From an uncultured Flavobacteriaceae bacterium (GTDB taxonomy: Bacteria > Bacteroidota > Bacteroidia > Flavobacteriales > Flavobacteriaceae), in the NCBI GenBank assembly GCA_937959395.1, contig CALGLR010000117.1, forward strand, positions 1 to 52,029: a stretch of 52,029 nucleotides of DNA, written 5' to 3'. Below are positions 42,130 to 50,124 of this stretch, one piece after another; within the stretch, counting starts at the first letter, position 1; every line of letters starts with the position of its first letter. The notes below the pieces were generated by a model. That model did not search any database, was not told the DNA's origin, and saw nothing but the letters and a program-made list of their open reading frames with translations. A program made the position numbers and the translations under genes.

Positions 42130-43341
42130 ATGTCTAAAAACGAAATGCCTAAACGATTAGCAGTAAAGCTTAGTGCTAATGGTGAAAAAAGTGTTTTACA
42201 AGGCCACCCTTGGGTGTTTTCAAATAGTATTATAAAAATAAATGATGGTGCAAGTTCAGGTGACTTGGCTGTTATCTTCGGAAAAAACAAAAATAAAGTT
42301 ATTGGTTTAGGTTTGTACGATGCCCAATCTCCTATAGCTATTAAAATGATTTACAGCGGAACGAAAAGTGTCGCTATAGATGCTGTTTTTTTTAGAAAAA
42401 GAATCACTGAAGCGTTTGAGAAAAGAAAACCGTTACTAAAAACGGAAACGAATAGCTATCGCTTTTTATTTGGAGAAAACGATGGCTTCCCTGGATTAAT
42501 TGCCGATGTCTATGCCTCGGTACTCGTTGTAAAATTATACTCAGAAATATGGTTACCTTATTTAGATTCTATTATAGAAGACTTAATTACAATTTCTAAG
42601 AGCAAAACAGTAGTTTTAAGATTAAGTAGAAACCTGCAGTTGTCTAAAAACCATGAATTAAAAGAAGGAAGTGTTATTTATGGTGTTTTAGATAATGAAG
42701 TGGTTCAATTTGTTGAACATGGCGTGAATTTTTCTGCAAATGTTATTAAAGGACATAAAACGGGTTATTTTTTAGACCATAGATTTAATCGGAAACAAGT
42801 AGGTGAGTGGAGCAGAGGGAAAACAGTTCTAGATGTATTTTCTTACGCTGGAGGTTTTTCGGTTCACGCGTTAGCAAACCAAGCAACAGCAGTTACGAGT
42901 TTAGACATTAGTGCTCAGGCACTAGAAATGGCTAAACAAAACGGAAAACTAAATGCGTATTCTGGAACTCATAGTATAATTGCAGATGATGCTTTTAAAG
43001 CATTAAAAAAACTAATAAAAGAAAATACAACATACGATGTTGTTGTTATAGATCCTCCAAGTTTTGCAAAACAACAAACAGAGATAGAGTTAGCAAAAAA
43101 GAAATACTCGCAATTAGCAGCTCTTGGTGCTAAGTTAACCTCAAAAAATGGGCTACTAGTATTGGCTTCATGCTCGTCTCGGATTCTTGCTCAAGCTTTT
43201 TTTGATATCAACACAAAAGCGTTATCAGAATCTAAGAGACCTTTTAAAGTGGTCTTAAAAACGCAGCACGATATAGATCATCCCATAGGTTTCCCTGAAG
43301 GCGCTTATTTAAAATGTGGGTATTATCGTTTTAGTGATTGA
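42130..43341 (+). CDS. RlmI-like rRNA cytosine methyltransferase
   Basis: A 403-residue class I SAM-dependent methyltransferase with an N-terminal PUA-type domain (KLSANGEKSVLQGHPWVFSN). The catalytic domain has VLDVFSYAGGFSVHAL (motif I), SLDISAQALEMA (motif II) and VVIDPPSFAK (motif IV, with the PPSF characteristic of m5C/N6-type enzymes). The catalytic Cys of this subfamily is plausible in LASCSSR. The family includes RlmI, which makes 23S m5C1962; the exact site here is inferred. It lies just upstream of the inverted-repeat array. Confidence 0.85.
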   Translation: MSKNEMPKRLAVKLSANGEKSVLQGHPWVFSNSIIKINDGASSGDLAVIFGKNKNKVIGLGLYDAQSPIAIKMIYSGTKSVAIDAVFFRKRITEAFEKRKPLLKTETNSYRFLFGENDGFPGLIADVYASVLVVKLYSEIWLPYLDSIIEDLITISKSKTVVLRLSRNLQLSKNHELKEGSVIYGVLDNEVVQFVEHGVNFSANVIKGHKTGYFLDHRFNRKQVGEWSRGKTVLDVFSYAGGFSVHALANQATAVTSLDISAQALEMAKQNGKLNAYSGTHSIIADDAFKALKKLIKENTTYDVVVIDPPSFAKQQTEIELAKKKYSQLAALGAKLTSKNGLLVLASCSSRILAQAFFDINTKALSESKRPFKVVLKTQHDIDHPIGFPEGAYLKCGYYRFSD

Positions 43342-43369
43342 TTTTAGTGTGATCGTTTTAAAACATAAA

Positions 43370-45127
43370 CTTCTCGATACAAATTTACTTCTTCGTCAGT
43401 TCGAGTGTTTTTCGTAATGCAATGGAGAAAAAAGTATCGAGAACGTCTTTTGAATATGTTAGCTTCTCGATACAAATTCACTACGTTGCTCTTCGAAAAT
43501 TCACTCGAAGTGACGAGCGTGGATTTAAGTTCAAATTTACGTCAGTTCGAGTGTTTTTCGAAATGCAGTGGAGAAAAAAGTATCGAGAACGTCTTTTGAA
43601 TATGTTAGCTTCTCGATACAAATTTACTTCGTTACCCTTCGTAAATTCACTCGAAGTGACGAGCGTGGTTTTAAGTTCAAATTTACGTCAGTTCGAGTGT
43701 TTTTCGTAATGCAGTGGAGAAAAAAGTATCGAGAACGTCTTATGAATATAATAGCTTCTCGATACAAATTTACTTCGTTACTCTTCGTAAATTCACTCGA
43801 AGTGACTCGCGTGAATTTAAGTTAAAATGTACGTCAATTTGAGTGTTTTTCGCAATCCAATGGAGGGAAAAGTATCGAGAACGGTTCTTAGATATATTAG
43901 CTTCTCGATATAAATTTACTTCGTTACCCTTCGTAAATTCACTCGAAGTGACAGGCGTGGTTTTAAGTTGAAATTTACGTCAGTTAGAGTGTTTTTCGTA
44001 ATGCAATGGAGAGAAATGTATAGAGAACTGCTTATGAAAGTTATTTTATAAATTTCTTTTTAGCCAAATTAGGCAGCTTGTCATATTCTCCATTAATAAG
44101 AGCTTCTTTTTTTAAACGCGACCATTTTTTTATTTGCTTTTCGGTAGAAATTGCTAAAGTAATATCTGTAAACTCTACATAAAACTCTAATGTTAATGGT
44201 CTTCTGGTAGAGGTGTAGCTTCCTTTATACTTACCCGTTTTGTGAGATTCTAATCGTTCTGTTAAATTTGATGTTATCCCAGTGTAATAGCTATCATCAG
44301 AACATTTTAAAATATAAACATAGGATGTTTTCATAAGTTTTGCGGCTTCTCGATACAAATTCACTTCGTTACTCTTCGTAAATTCACTCGAATTGACGGG
44401 TGTGTATTCAAATTCAAATGTACGTCAGTTCGAGTGTTTTTCGTAATGCAATGGAGAAAAAAGTATCGAGAACGTCTTTTGAATATGCTAGCTTCTCGAT
44501 ACAAATTCACTACGTTGCTCTTCGTAAATTCACTCGAAGTGACGGGCGTAAATTTAAGTTAAATGTACGTCATTTCGAGTGTTTTTCGTAATGCAGTGGA
44601 GAAAAAAGTATCGAGAACGGTTCTTGAATATAGTAGCTTCTCGATACAAATTCACTTCGTTACTCTTCGTAAACCCACTCGAAGTGACGGGCGTAAATTT
44701 AAGTTAAATGTACGTCATTTCGAGTGTTTTTCGTAATGCAGTGGAGAAAAAAGTATCGAGAACGGTTCTTAAATATATTAGCTTCTCGATACAAATTCAC
44801 TTCGTTACTCTTCGTAAATCCACTCGAAGTGACGGGTGTGGTTTTAAGTTCAAATTTACGTCAGTTCGAGTGTTTTTCGTAATGCAATGGAGAGAAATGT
44901 ATCGAGAACGTCTCTTGAAATAAATTAGCTTCTCGATACAAATTTACTTCGTTGCTCTTCGTAAATTCACTCGAAGTGACGGGCGTGGTTTTAAGTTCAA
45001 ATTTACGTCAGTTCGAGTGTTTTTCGTAATGCAATGGAGAGAAATGTATAGAGAACGGTTCTTAGATATATTAGCTTCTCGATACAAATTTACTTCGTTA
45101 CCCTTCGTAAATTCACTCGAAGTGACG
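43370..45127. repeat. Array of ten ~146-bp inverted-repeat units
   Basis: Units begin with GTCA at 43395, 43541, 43687, 43833, 43979, 44424, 44569, 44714, 44860 and 45007 (period 145-147 except across the gene). A truncated unit precedes them. Each unit has a left arm from GTCAGTTCGAGTG to GTATCGAGAA, a loop of about 20 bases and a right arm from TTCTCGATAC to CACTCGAAGTGAC, then a spacer of about 24 bases (GAGCGTGG then TTTAAGTTCAAATTTAC). The fifth unit has the GIY-YIG gene in its loop. The spacers are conserved, so this is not a CRISPR array. ORFs read across the units are artefacts. Confidence 0.92.
44041..44334 (-). CDS. GIY-YIG nuclease inside a repeat-unit loop
   Basis: A 97-residue single-domain GIY-YIG endonuclease. 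Visible are the Y-x-Y-x-L motif (SYVYILKCSDDSYYTGITSN, with the second block YYTGIT), the Arg in LTERLESH, and the lysine-rich tail IKKWSRLKKEALINGEYDKLP with the conserved Glu-Lys-Gln (TEKQIKKW). I take the ATG at 44334; a GTG start at 44364 would translate part of the right arm of the repeat. The gene occupies the loop between the arms of the fifth unit, with 299 extra bases relative to the empty units. It probably has a host or element role in processing these palindromes. Confidence 0.85.
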   Translation of the reverse strand: MKTSYVYILKCSDDSYYTGITSNLTERLESHKTGKYKGSYTSTRRPLTLEFYVEFTDITLAISTEKQIKKWSRLKKEALINGEYDKLPNLAKKKFIK

Positions 45128-45163
45128 GGCGTGTATATCTTTCTTTAAGTTATAATTTAATAA

Positions 45164-46276
45164 TTACTCCTGTATTTTATTATAATACGCTTTTTCGGTA
45201 ATCTCAGACCATTTAGATATTTTGTTTTGAAAATTTGAATAACTTTCATAAACCTCTTTAGACAAAGGATCGTCTCCAATGATTTCTTGCATGACTTCTT
45301 TGGTATAACCTCTTAAAATATCGAGCGTTTCTTTAGAGAATTCTTTTATTTCTACACCTTCTTCGTTTACTAATTTATCTAAATAGATAGCGTTTTGCTT
45401 GTCAAATTCGGCAAGCATCCATACTTGTATGCGAGCAGAGGCAGCTTTAAGAGCAGCTTGTAAATGTTTAGGAAGCGCATCGTGCTTTTGTTTATTAATA
45501 AAAAATTCCATTTGAGAACCCGGCTCGTGCCATCCTGGAGTGTAATAATATTTTGCAATTTTATGAAAACCCATTTTATAATCATGATAAGGACCAATCC
45601 ATTCTGTAGCATCAATAACACCGCGCTCTAAACTGGTATATATTTCACTTCCAGCAACTAAAACAGCAGCTCCACCAGCTTTTTCAATAACCTTTCCTCC
45701 AATTCCTGGTAAGCGCATTTTTAAACCTTTAAAATCATCAATACTATTAATTTCTTTGTTAAACCATCCGCCCATTTGCACACCAGTATTTCCAGCGAGG
45801 TAGGGAACAAGGTTAAATTTCGCATACGCTTTTTTCCAAAGTTCATAACCACCACCTGTTTCTATCCATGAGGTTACTTGCTGACTATTCATTCCAAACG
45901 GAATCGCACAAAACAACTGTGCCGCTGGAATTTTTCCTGCCCAATAATAAGAAGCGCCAGATCCCATTTCTATAGTTCCGTTAGAAACGGCTTCAAAAGC
46001 TTCTAAAGGCGGTACTAATTCGCCGCCACCATAGACTTTAATTTTAATTTGTCCATTTGTGAGTTCTTTTACATATTCTGAATACTTATTAGCCGCTTCA
46101 CCTAATACTGGGAAGTTTGGAGGCCAAGTTGTTGTCATTTTCCAGTTGTATACTTTACTTGGTTTATTCGCTTCAGTGTTTGTACCGCTAGTTTTTGCTT
46201 CATTATTTCCGCAGGAAAAAAATAGCGTAATAAGTATTACGAGTACTATTTTAGTTAAGCTGTTATTTGTTTTCAT
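45164..46276 (-). CDS. dctP: TRAP transporter substrate-binding protein, TakP-like
   Basis: A 370-residue lipoprotein (lipobox LFFSC, Cys22) that captures an acid in the periplasm for a TRAP carrier. The DctP fold is evident in TWPPNFPVLGEAANKYSEYV, KVYGGGELVPPLEAFEAV, GGWFNKEINSIDDFKGLKMR (with the conserved Arg that binds the carboxylate) and TEWIGPYHDYKMGFHKIAKY. The latter resembles TakP-type binding proteins for 2-oxoacids. It is the last gene of dctQ-dctM-dctP on the minus strand, 16 bases after dctM. Confidence 0.9.
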   Translation of the reverse strand: MKTNNSLTKIVLVILITLFFSCGNNEAKTSGTNTEANKPSKVYNWKMTTTWPPNFPVLGEAANKYSEYVKELTNGQIKIKVYGGGELVPPLEAFEAVSNGTIEMGSGASYYWAGKIPAAQLFCAIPFGMNSQQVTSWIETGGGYELWKKAYAKFNLVPYLAGNTGVQMGGWFNKEINSIDDFKGLKMRLPGIGGKVIEKAGGAAVLVAGSEIYTSLERGVIDATEWIGPYHDYKMGFHKIAKYYYTPGWHEPGSQMEFFINKQKHDALPKHLQAALKAASARIQVWMLAEFDKQNAIYLDKLVNEEGVEIKEFSKETLDILRGYTKEVMQEIIGDDPLSKEVYESYSNFQNKISKWSEITEKAYYNKIQE

Positions 46277-46292
46277 TTTGTAAATGTCTTTT

Positions 46293-47633
46293 TTAATTCA
46301 ATATTATTGTAGGGAAGAAAACCACTAAGGCAACAATAATAAGTTGTATGATAATAAATGGTATAATTCCTCTATAAATCTGACTAGTTTTTACTTCTGG
46401 AGGCGCCACACCTTTTAAATAGAACAACGCAAAACCAAAAGGAGGTGTTAAAAAGGAGGTTTGTAAGTTAAGCGCGATCAATATTCCTACCCATAGCATA
46501 TTCATATCTAATGCATTAAATATAGGTGTGACTACTGGAACAATAATAAATATAATCTCTATAAAATCAATAAAAAAACCAGCAATAAATATAATAACCA
46601 TTACTAATAATAAGAATAGTAAAGGAGATAAGTTAGACGATAAGATTAATTCCTGCAAGTAATCGTCTCCTCCTAAAGTTCTAAATACCAAAGTGAATGT
46701 GGTGGCGCCTAACAAGATAAAGAAAACCATTGTCGTTAGTTTTGCAGTTTCTTGGGCGACTTCTTTTAATATTTTAAAATTAAATTTTTTCTGAATAACA
46801 GTAAGTATAGTCGCTCCCAAAGCACCAATTGCTGAAGCTTCAGTAGGGGAGGCCACACCAGTAAATATGGAGCCTAAAACCACTAAAATTAATAGAATAG
46901 GAAGCAATAATACTTTAATTATCTTACTTATAAAATGATCGCCTCTAAAAGTTTTAATTTCTTCTGCAGGAATTGCTGGTGCATCGTCTTTGCTTACAAA
47001 CGATTTTATTAAAATATAAATAATATAACAGCTTACTAGTAGTATTCCTGGGAGCATTGCAGCAGAAAAAAGCGTGCCAACATCTACAGATTCCGCACCT
47101 CTTGAAGAGCTATTAATAGTATCTGCCAAAAGAACTAAAACGATTGACGGCGGAATAATTTGACCTAGCGTTCCAGAGGAAGCGATAACACCAGTTGCTA
47201 ATTCGGTTTTATAACCTCGTTTTAACATGGTTGGTAGGCTAATTAATCCCATGGTAACAACTGTAGCGCCGACGATACCCGTAGATGCAGCAAGTAACGC
47301 TCCAACAATAATCACAGAAATTGCTAAACCACCACGCAAGGAACCAAAGAGCATCGCCATGGTTTCTAATAGGTTTTGTGCTAAACCAGATTTTTCTAGC
47401 ATAATTCCCATGAATATAAATAAGGGAACTGCCATGAGTACATAATTATTAATAACGCCCATAATTCTTGAAGGCAGTATATTAAACATGGACATTGAAA
47501 AATAATCTGGTGCAAATATCGAAATACCAAAAGCAAATAAAACGGATAGACCTCCTAATGTAAAAGCGACAGGATACCCTTTTAGTATTAAAATGAATAT
47601 AACGACAAATAAAACGATTGCTAATATTTCCAT
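46293..47633 (-). CDS. dctM: TRAP transporter large permease
   Basis: A 446-residue inner-membrane protein with about twelve hydrophobic segments. It shows the family features of the DctM/large subunit (VPLFIFMGIMLEKSGLAQNL, ASSGTLGQIIPPSIVLVLLA, SPTEASAIGALGA, and LNLQTSFLTPPFGFALFYLKG near the C-terminus). It forms the transport pathway and couples to sodium or proton flow. It overlaps the small permease by one base. Confidence 0.93.
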   Translation of the reverse strand: MEILAIVLFVVIFILILKGYPVAFTLGGLSVLFAFGISIFAPDYFSMSMFNILPSRIMGVINNYVLMAVPLFIFMGIMLEKSGLAQNLLETMAMLFGSLRGGLAISVIIVGALLAASTGIVGATVVTMGLISLPTMLKRGYKTELATGVIASSGTLGQIIPPSIVLVLLADTINSSSRGAESVDVGTLFSAAMLPGILLVSCYIIYILIKSFVSKDDAPAIPAEEIKTFRGDHFISKIIKVLLLPILLILVVLGSIFTGVASPTEASAIGALGATILTVIQKKFNFKILKEVAQETAKLTTMVFFILLGATTFTLVFRTLGGDDYLQELILSSNLSPLLFLLLVMVIIFIAGFFIDFIEIIFIIVPVVTPIFNALDMNMLWVGILIALNLQTSFLTPPFGFALFYLKGVAPPEVKTSQIYRGIIPFIIIQLIIVALVVFFPTIILN

Positions 47634-48136
47634 TAGTTACGATGGTTTATAATAATATCTATTGCTTTAAGAATGCTTGCCAATGCTTGTATTAGTAAAA
47701 GTGTAAAACCTAATACGACACTAAACTTAAGCAAGTATAAAGCAGGTAGTCCGCCAGCTTGAGCAGAACCTTCTTTAATTAAAAATGAAGAATGGGCGTA
47801 CTTCCAAGACGATGAGATAACAATATAACACCACGGTAAAAGAAATAAGAGTCCTCCAATAAGGTCGATAATAGCCTTCCCTCTTTTTGATAATTTGGTG
47901 TAAAAAACATCCACACGTACATGTTTGCCGTGTTTAAAAGTATAGCCAGCAGCTAATAAAAAAAGAACGCCAAATAGATAAATTTCTATTTCGACAATCC
48001 AGATATAAGTAAACTGAAATAAATATCTTAAAATCACATCGATACTTATTACTATAACTAATAAAATAGCAGCCCAACTTACTAGTTTACCAGCCTTTTC
48101 ATTTATGAGTTCTAAAAAATCAATAACTTTTTTCAT
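47633..48136 (-). CDS. dctQ: TRAP transporter small permease
   Basis: A 167-residue inner-membrane protein with four hydrophobic segments (about 21-37, 47-64, 89-108, 131-149). LRYLFQFTYIWIVEIEIYLFG and RVDVFYTKLSKRGKAIIDLI match the DctQ family. I use the ATG at 48136; the in-frame start six codons upstream at 48154 is a TTG and is less likely. It is the first gene of the TRAP operon. I see no clear promoter upstream. Confidence 0.88.
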   Translation of the reverse strand: MKKVIDFLELINEKAGKLVSWAAILLVIVISIDVILRYLFQFTYIWIVEIEIYLFGVLFLLAAGYTFKHGKHVRVDVFYTKLSKRGKAIIDLIGGLLFLLPWCYIVISSSWKYAHSSFLIKEGSAQAGGLPALYLLKFSVVLGFTLLLIQALASILKAIDIIINHRN

Positions 48137-48297
48137 TTGGTTTACTAATTTCAAAGCTTAAAAGTAATTATTTCTATAGAAAAAAGAGTGATTTCTTTTA
48201 CAGTAAATTCTATGTATAAATGATATTTGAGGACAATAGATAACTACTTATGAATTAAAAATTATAAATCACTAGATTATAAGTTAATAAATGCATT

Positions 48298-48388
48298 TGT
48301 CCGTTCAAGCCTTTCGACTATCGCTTAAGACAGGCTAAAGTCTAGAACTGTAAGCTAAAAAAGGATCTCGACTGCGCTCGACCTGACA
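48298..48388. repeat. REP-like unit related to the 15586 repeat
   Basis: The right arm CTCGACTGCGCTCGACCTGACA is nearly identical to the right arm at 15645-15667. The left side (TGTCCGTTCAAGC) is degenerate. The tips are TGTC/GACA. Confidence 0.6.
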
Positions 48389-48448
48389 TAGTCGTGAAAT
48401 CGTTTTGCAAAGTACCAACCTATCTACTGACCTCTACGATAGTAATAT

Positions 48449-48494
48449 AAAACGCTCCATAAAATTTCATATCAAAATTTTATGGAGCGTTTTA
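48449..48494 (-). terminator. Long hairpin downstream of hpf
   Basis: AAAACGCTCCATAAAATTT pairs with AAATTTTATGGAGCGTTTT around a short loop. It lies just past the hpf stop on the minus strand. The stem is nearly perfect and AT-rich at the base, consistent with an intrinsic terminator. Confidence 0.7.
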
Positions 48495-48515
48495 GTAAGA
48501 TTTTAAGAATCTTAA

Positions 48516-48821
48516 TTAATGAGTTTGCATTATGTTTTTACGTTTTTCAAGTTGATGTTTTAAAGCATCAATAACTTGAGATGCGCTCTTGTGGAAGTTT
48601 TTTGTACTTGCTTCAGCATATAATCTTGGGCCTGGTGCACTCAACCGAATAGCTGTTATCATTCCTTTACTACGCTGCGGTGTATTTTCAATTTTAAAAA
48701 ACACATCTGCTCGTACTAAGAACTCGTAATTAATAAATAGTTTTTCTAATTTTTCGTTTATGAATGCTTCTAACTCATTACTGCTAGAGACATCATTATT
48801 ATACTCATAGTTTACAGTCAT
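48516..48821 (-). CDS. hpf: Ribosome hibernation promoting factor family protein
   Basis: A 101-residue member of the short HPF/RaiA family, which binds the 30S decoding region in slow growth. It has the beta-alpha-beta-beta-beta-alpha layout, with LEAFINEKLEKLFINYEF (first helix), ADVFFKIENTPQRSKGMITA and AIRLSAPGPRLYAEASTKNFHKS, and a second helix SASQVIDALKHQLEKRKN. It lacks the long C-terminal dimerisation domain. It is alone between hairpins. The upstream hairpin at 48865-48897 may be in its leader. Confidence 0.85.
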   Translation of the reverse strand: MTVNYEYNNDVSSSNELEAFINEKLEKLFINYEFLVRADVFFKIENTPQRSKGMITAIRLSAPGPRLYAEASTKNFHKSASQVIDALKHQLEKRKNIMQTH

Positions 48822-48864
48822 TTGCGTATTGTTTTATGTATTAAATTAACTCATTAAATAAAAT

Positions 48865-48897
48865 AAGACCGCTTCTTGATAATACAGAAGCGGCCTT
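48865..48897 (-). promoter_or_regulatory. Hairpin upstream of hpf
   Basis: CCGCTTCT/AGAAGCGG, extended by AAG/CTT, with a 9-base loop, lies 44 bases before the hpf start. On the minus strand it is followed by TTATTTTATTT, so it could be a terminator for an unseen transcript from the right or an attenuator in the hpf leader. No gene is found in 48898-49099. Confidence 0.45.
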
Positions 48898-49099
48898 GTG
48901 AGGATTAGAATTGGGGCACATATTTATTTTTAATAGCATAATTATATGTTATGCTTCTTCATTTTTCATCTAAGTAATAATACTTAAATATACACATTTT
49001 ATCTGAATTTACTGCGTTTAATCGTTAAAATATTCATTTTATCTATGTTTTTGTAGGGTATTCGGTATTTGCGAGAGCTTGTTAAGATGATTTTAGTTA

Positions 49100-50121
49100 G
49101 TCATTCTGAGTGTCGCGCAGCAAAACGTAAGAATCTCATGAATCTAAGTTAAAATCATGATTTATTAATTTACTCAGATGTTACACTCCTATAATCCCCT
49201 CGAGGGGATATTGACTCAAGATCACAAATTCATTTTATGAGATGGCCACGTCGCTATGGTTCTTCATTATGGCGTTTGCTTAGTAAGTCATATTGAGAAG
49301 GGAGGCACGACCGACGTGAGAATTTCAAGGCCTTAGTTTTAATTAAAATTAAATACCCAGCCTTCAGAAAGATCTTTCCATTCTGGATTATCTATCTCTA
49401 TAAGATCTACTTTTTTCTGACGCCTGTATTTTTTAATTTGTTTCTCTCTTTCAATGGCTTCTTTTATAGAATTAAATTCTTCAAAATATACCAATTGATC
49501 ACAATTATATTTAGCAGTAAATCCTTTGTAAAACTTTGTTTTATGTTGATAAACACGTTTTTCTAATTGACTTGAAACACCAGTATAAATAACGGTGTTG
49601 TTTTTATTGGTCATTAAGTAAACATGAGAGTTTTTCATTGTTCAAATCTAATTGTTTTTGGTGAGTATTACTATTCACGATCGCAGGTTCTTTTCATGAG
49701 ATGGTTACGTCGCTTGGGCTCCTCGCCATGACGTTTGCTTAGTAAGTCATTCTGAGGAGAGAGGCACGACCGACGTAAGAATCTTATGAATTGAAGTTTA
49801 GATCATGATTTATTAATTTACTCAGATGTTACACCTCTATAATCCCCTCGAGGGGATATGGACTCAAGATCACAAATTCCTTTCATAAGATGGTCACGTC
49901 GCTATGGCTCCTCACCATGACGTTTGCTAAGATGTTTTTAGTAAGTCATTCTGAGGAGAGAGGCATGACCGACGTAAGAATCTTATGAATTGAAGTTTAG
50001 ATCATGATTTATTAATTTACTCAGATGTTACACCCCTATAATCCCCTCGAGGGGATATGGACTCAAGATCACAAATTCCTTTCATAAGATGGTCACGTCG
50101 CTATGGCTCCTCACCATGACG
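49100..50121. repeat. Array of four long inverted-repeat units, second family
   Basis: Units begin with GTCA at 49100, 49287, 49746 and 49945. Left arms run GTCATTCTGAGGAG to GTAAGAATCTTATGAA; right arms run TTTCATAAGATGGTCACGTC to CTCCTCACCATGACG. The empty-unit loops (about 80 bases) carry TTTACTCAGATGTTACACC and the palindrome ATAATCCCCTCGAGGGGATA, which also occurs near 11060. The second unit has a GIY-YIG gene in place of that loop. Units three and four are nearly identical. Confidence 0.88.
49339..49638 (-). CDS. Second GIY-YIG nuclease inside a repeat-unit loop
   Basis: A 99-residue GIY-YIG single-domain nuclease: HVYLMTNKNNTVIYTGVSSQ (the V-Y and I-Y-T-G blocks), Arg in LEKRVYQHK, EREKQIKKYRRQKKVDLIE with the conserved Glu-Lys-Gln, and a terminal NPEWKDLSEGW typical of this small family. 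It differs in sequence from the gene at 44041. It lies between the left arm (49287-49330) and the right arm (about 49677-49738) of unit two, read from the right arm towards the left arm, the same relative orientation as the first gene. The ATG at 49638 follows a 40-base non-arm leader. Confidence 0.9.
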   Translation of the reverse strand: MKNSHVYLMTNKNNTVIYTGVSSQLEKRVYQHKTKFYKGFTAKYNCDQLVYFEEFNSIKEAIEREKQIKKYRRQKKVDLIEIDNPEWKDLSEGWVFNFN

Positions 50122-50124
50122 TAT

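Larger units (their letters stand above)
48155..48515. other. Gap between the TRAP operon and hpf
   Basis: No gene is seen here. It contains the imperfect inverted repeat at 48298-48388 and the hairpin at 48449-48494. The first 140 bases are AT-rich and hold no recognisable site. Confidence 0.5.

Noticed and set aside
43405-44923. Open reading frames across the repeat units (about 60-95 codons)
   Set aside because: They are translations of the repeat itself, repeat one another almost exactly and overlap in different frames; the true conserved signal is the DNA inverted repeat.
43370-45127. Possible CRISPR array
   Set aside because: The repeat period is 146 bases, the spacers between units are conserved instead of unique, the units are internally inverted, and no cas genes are present.
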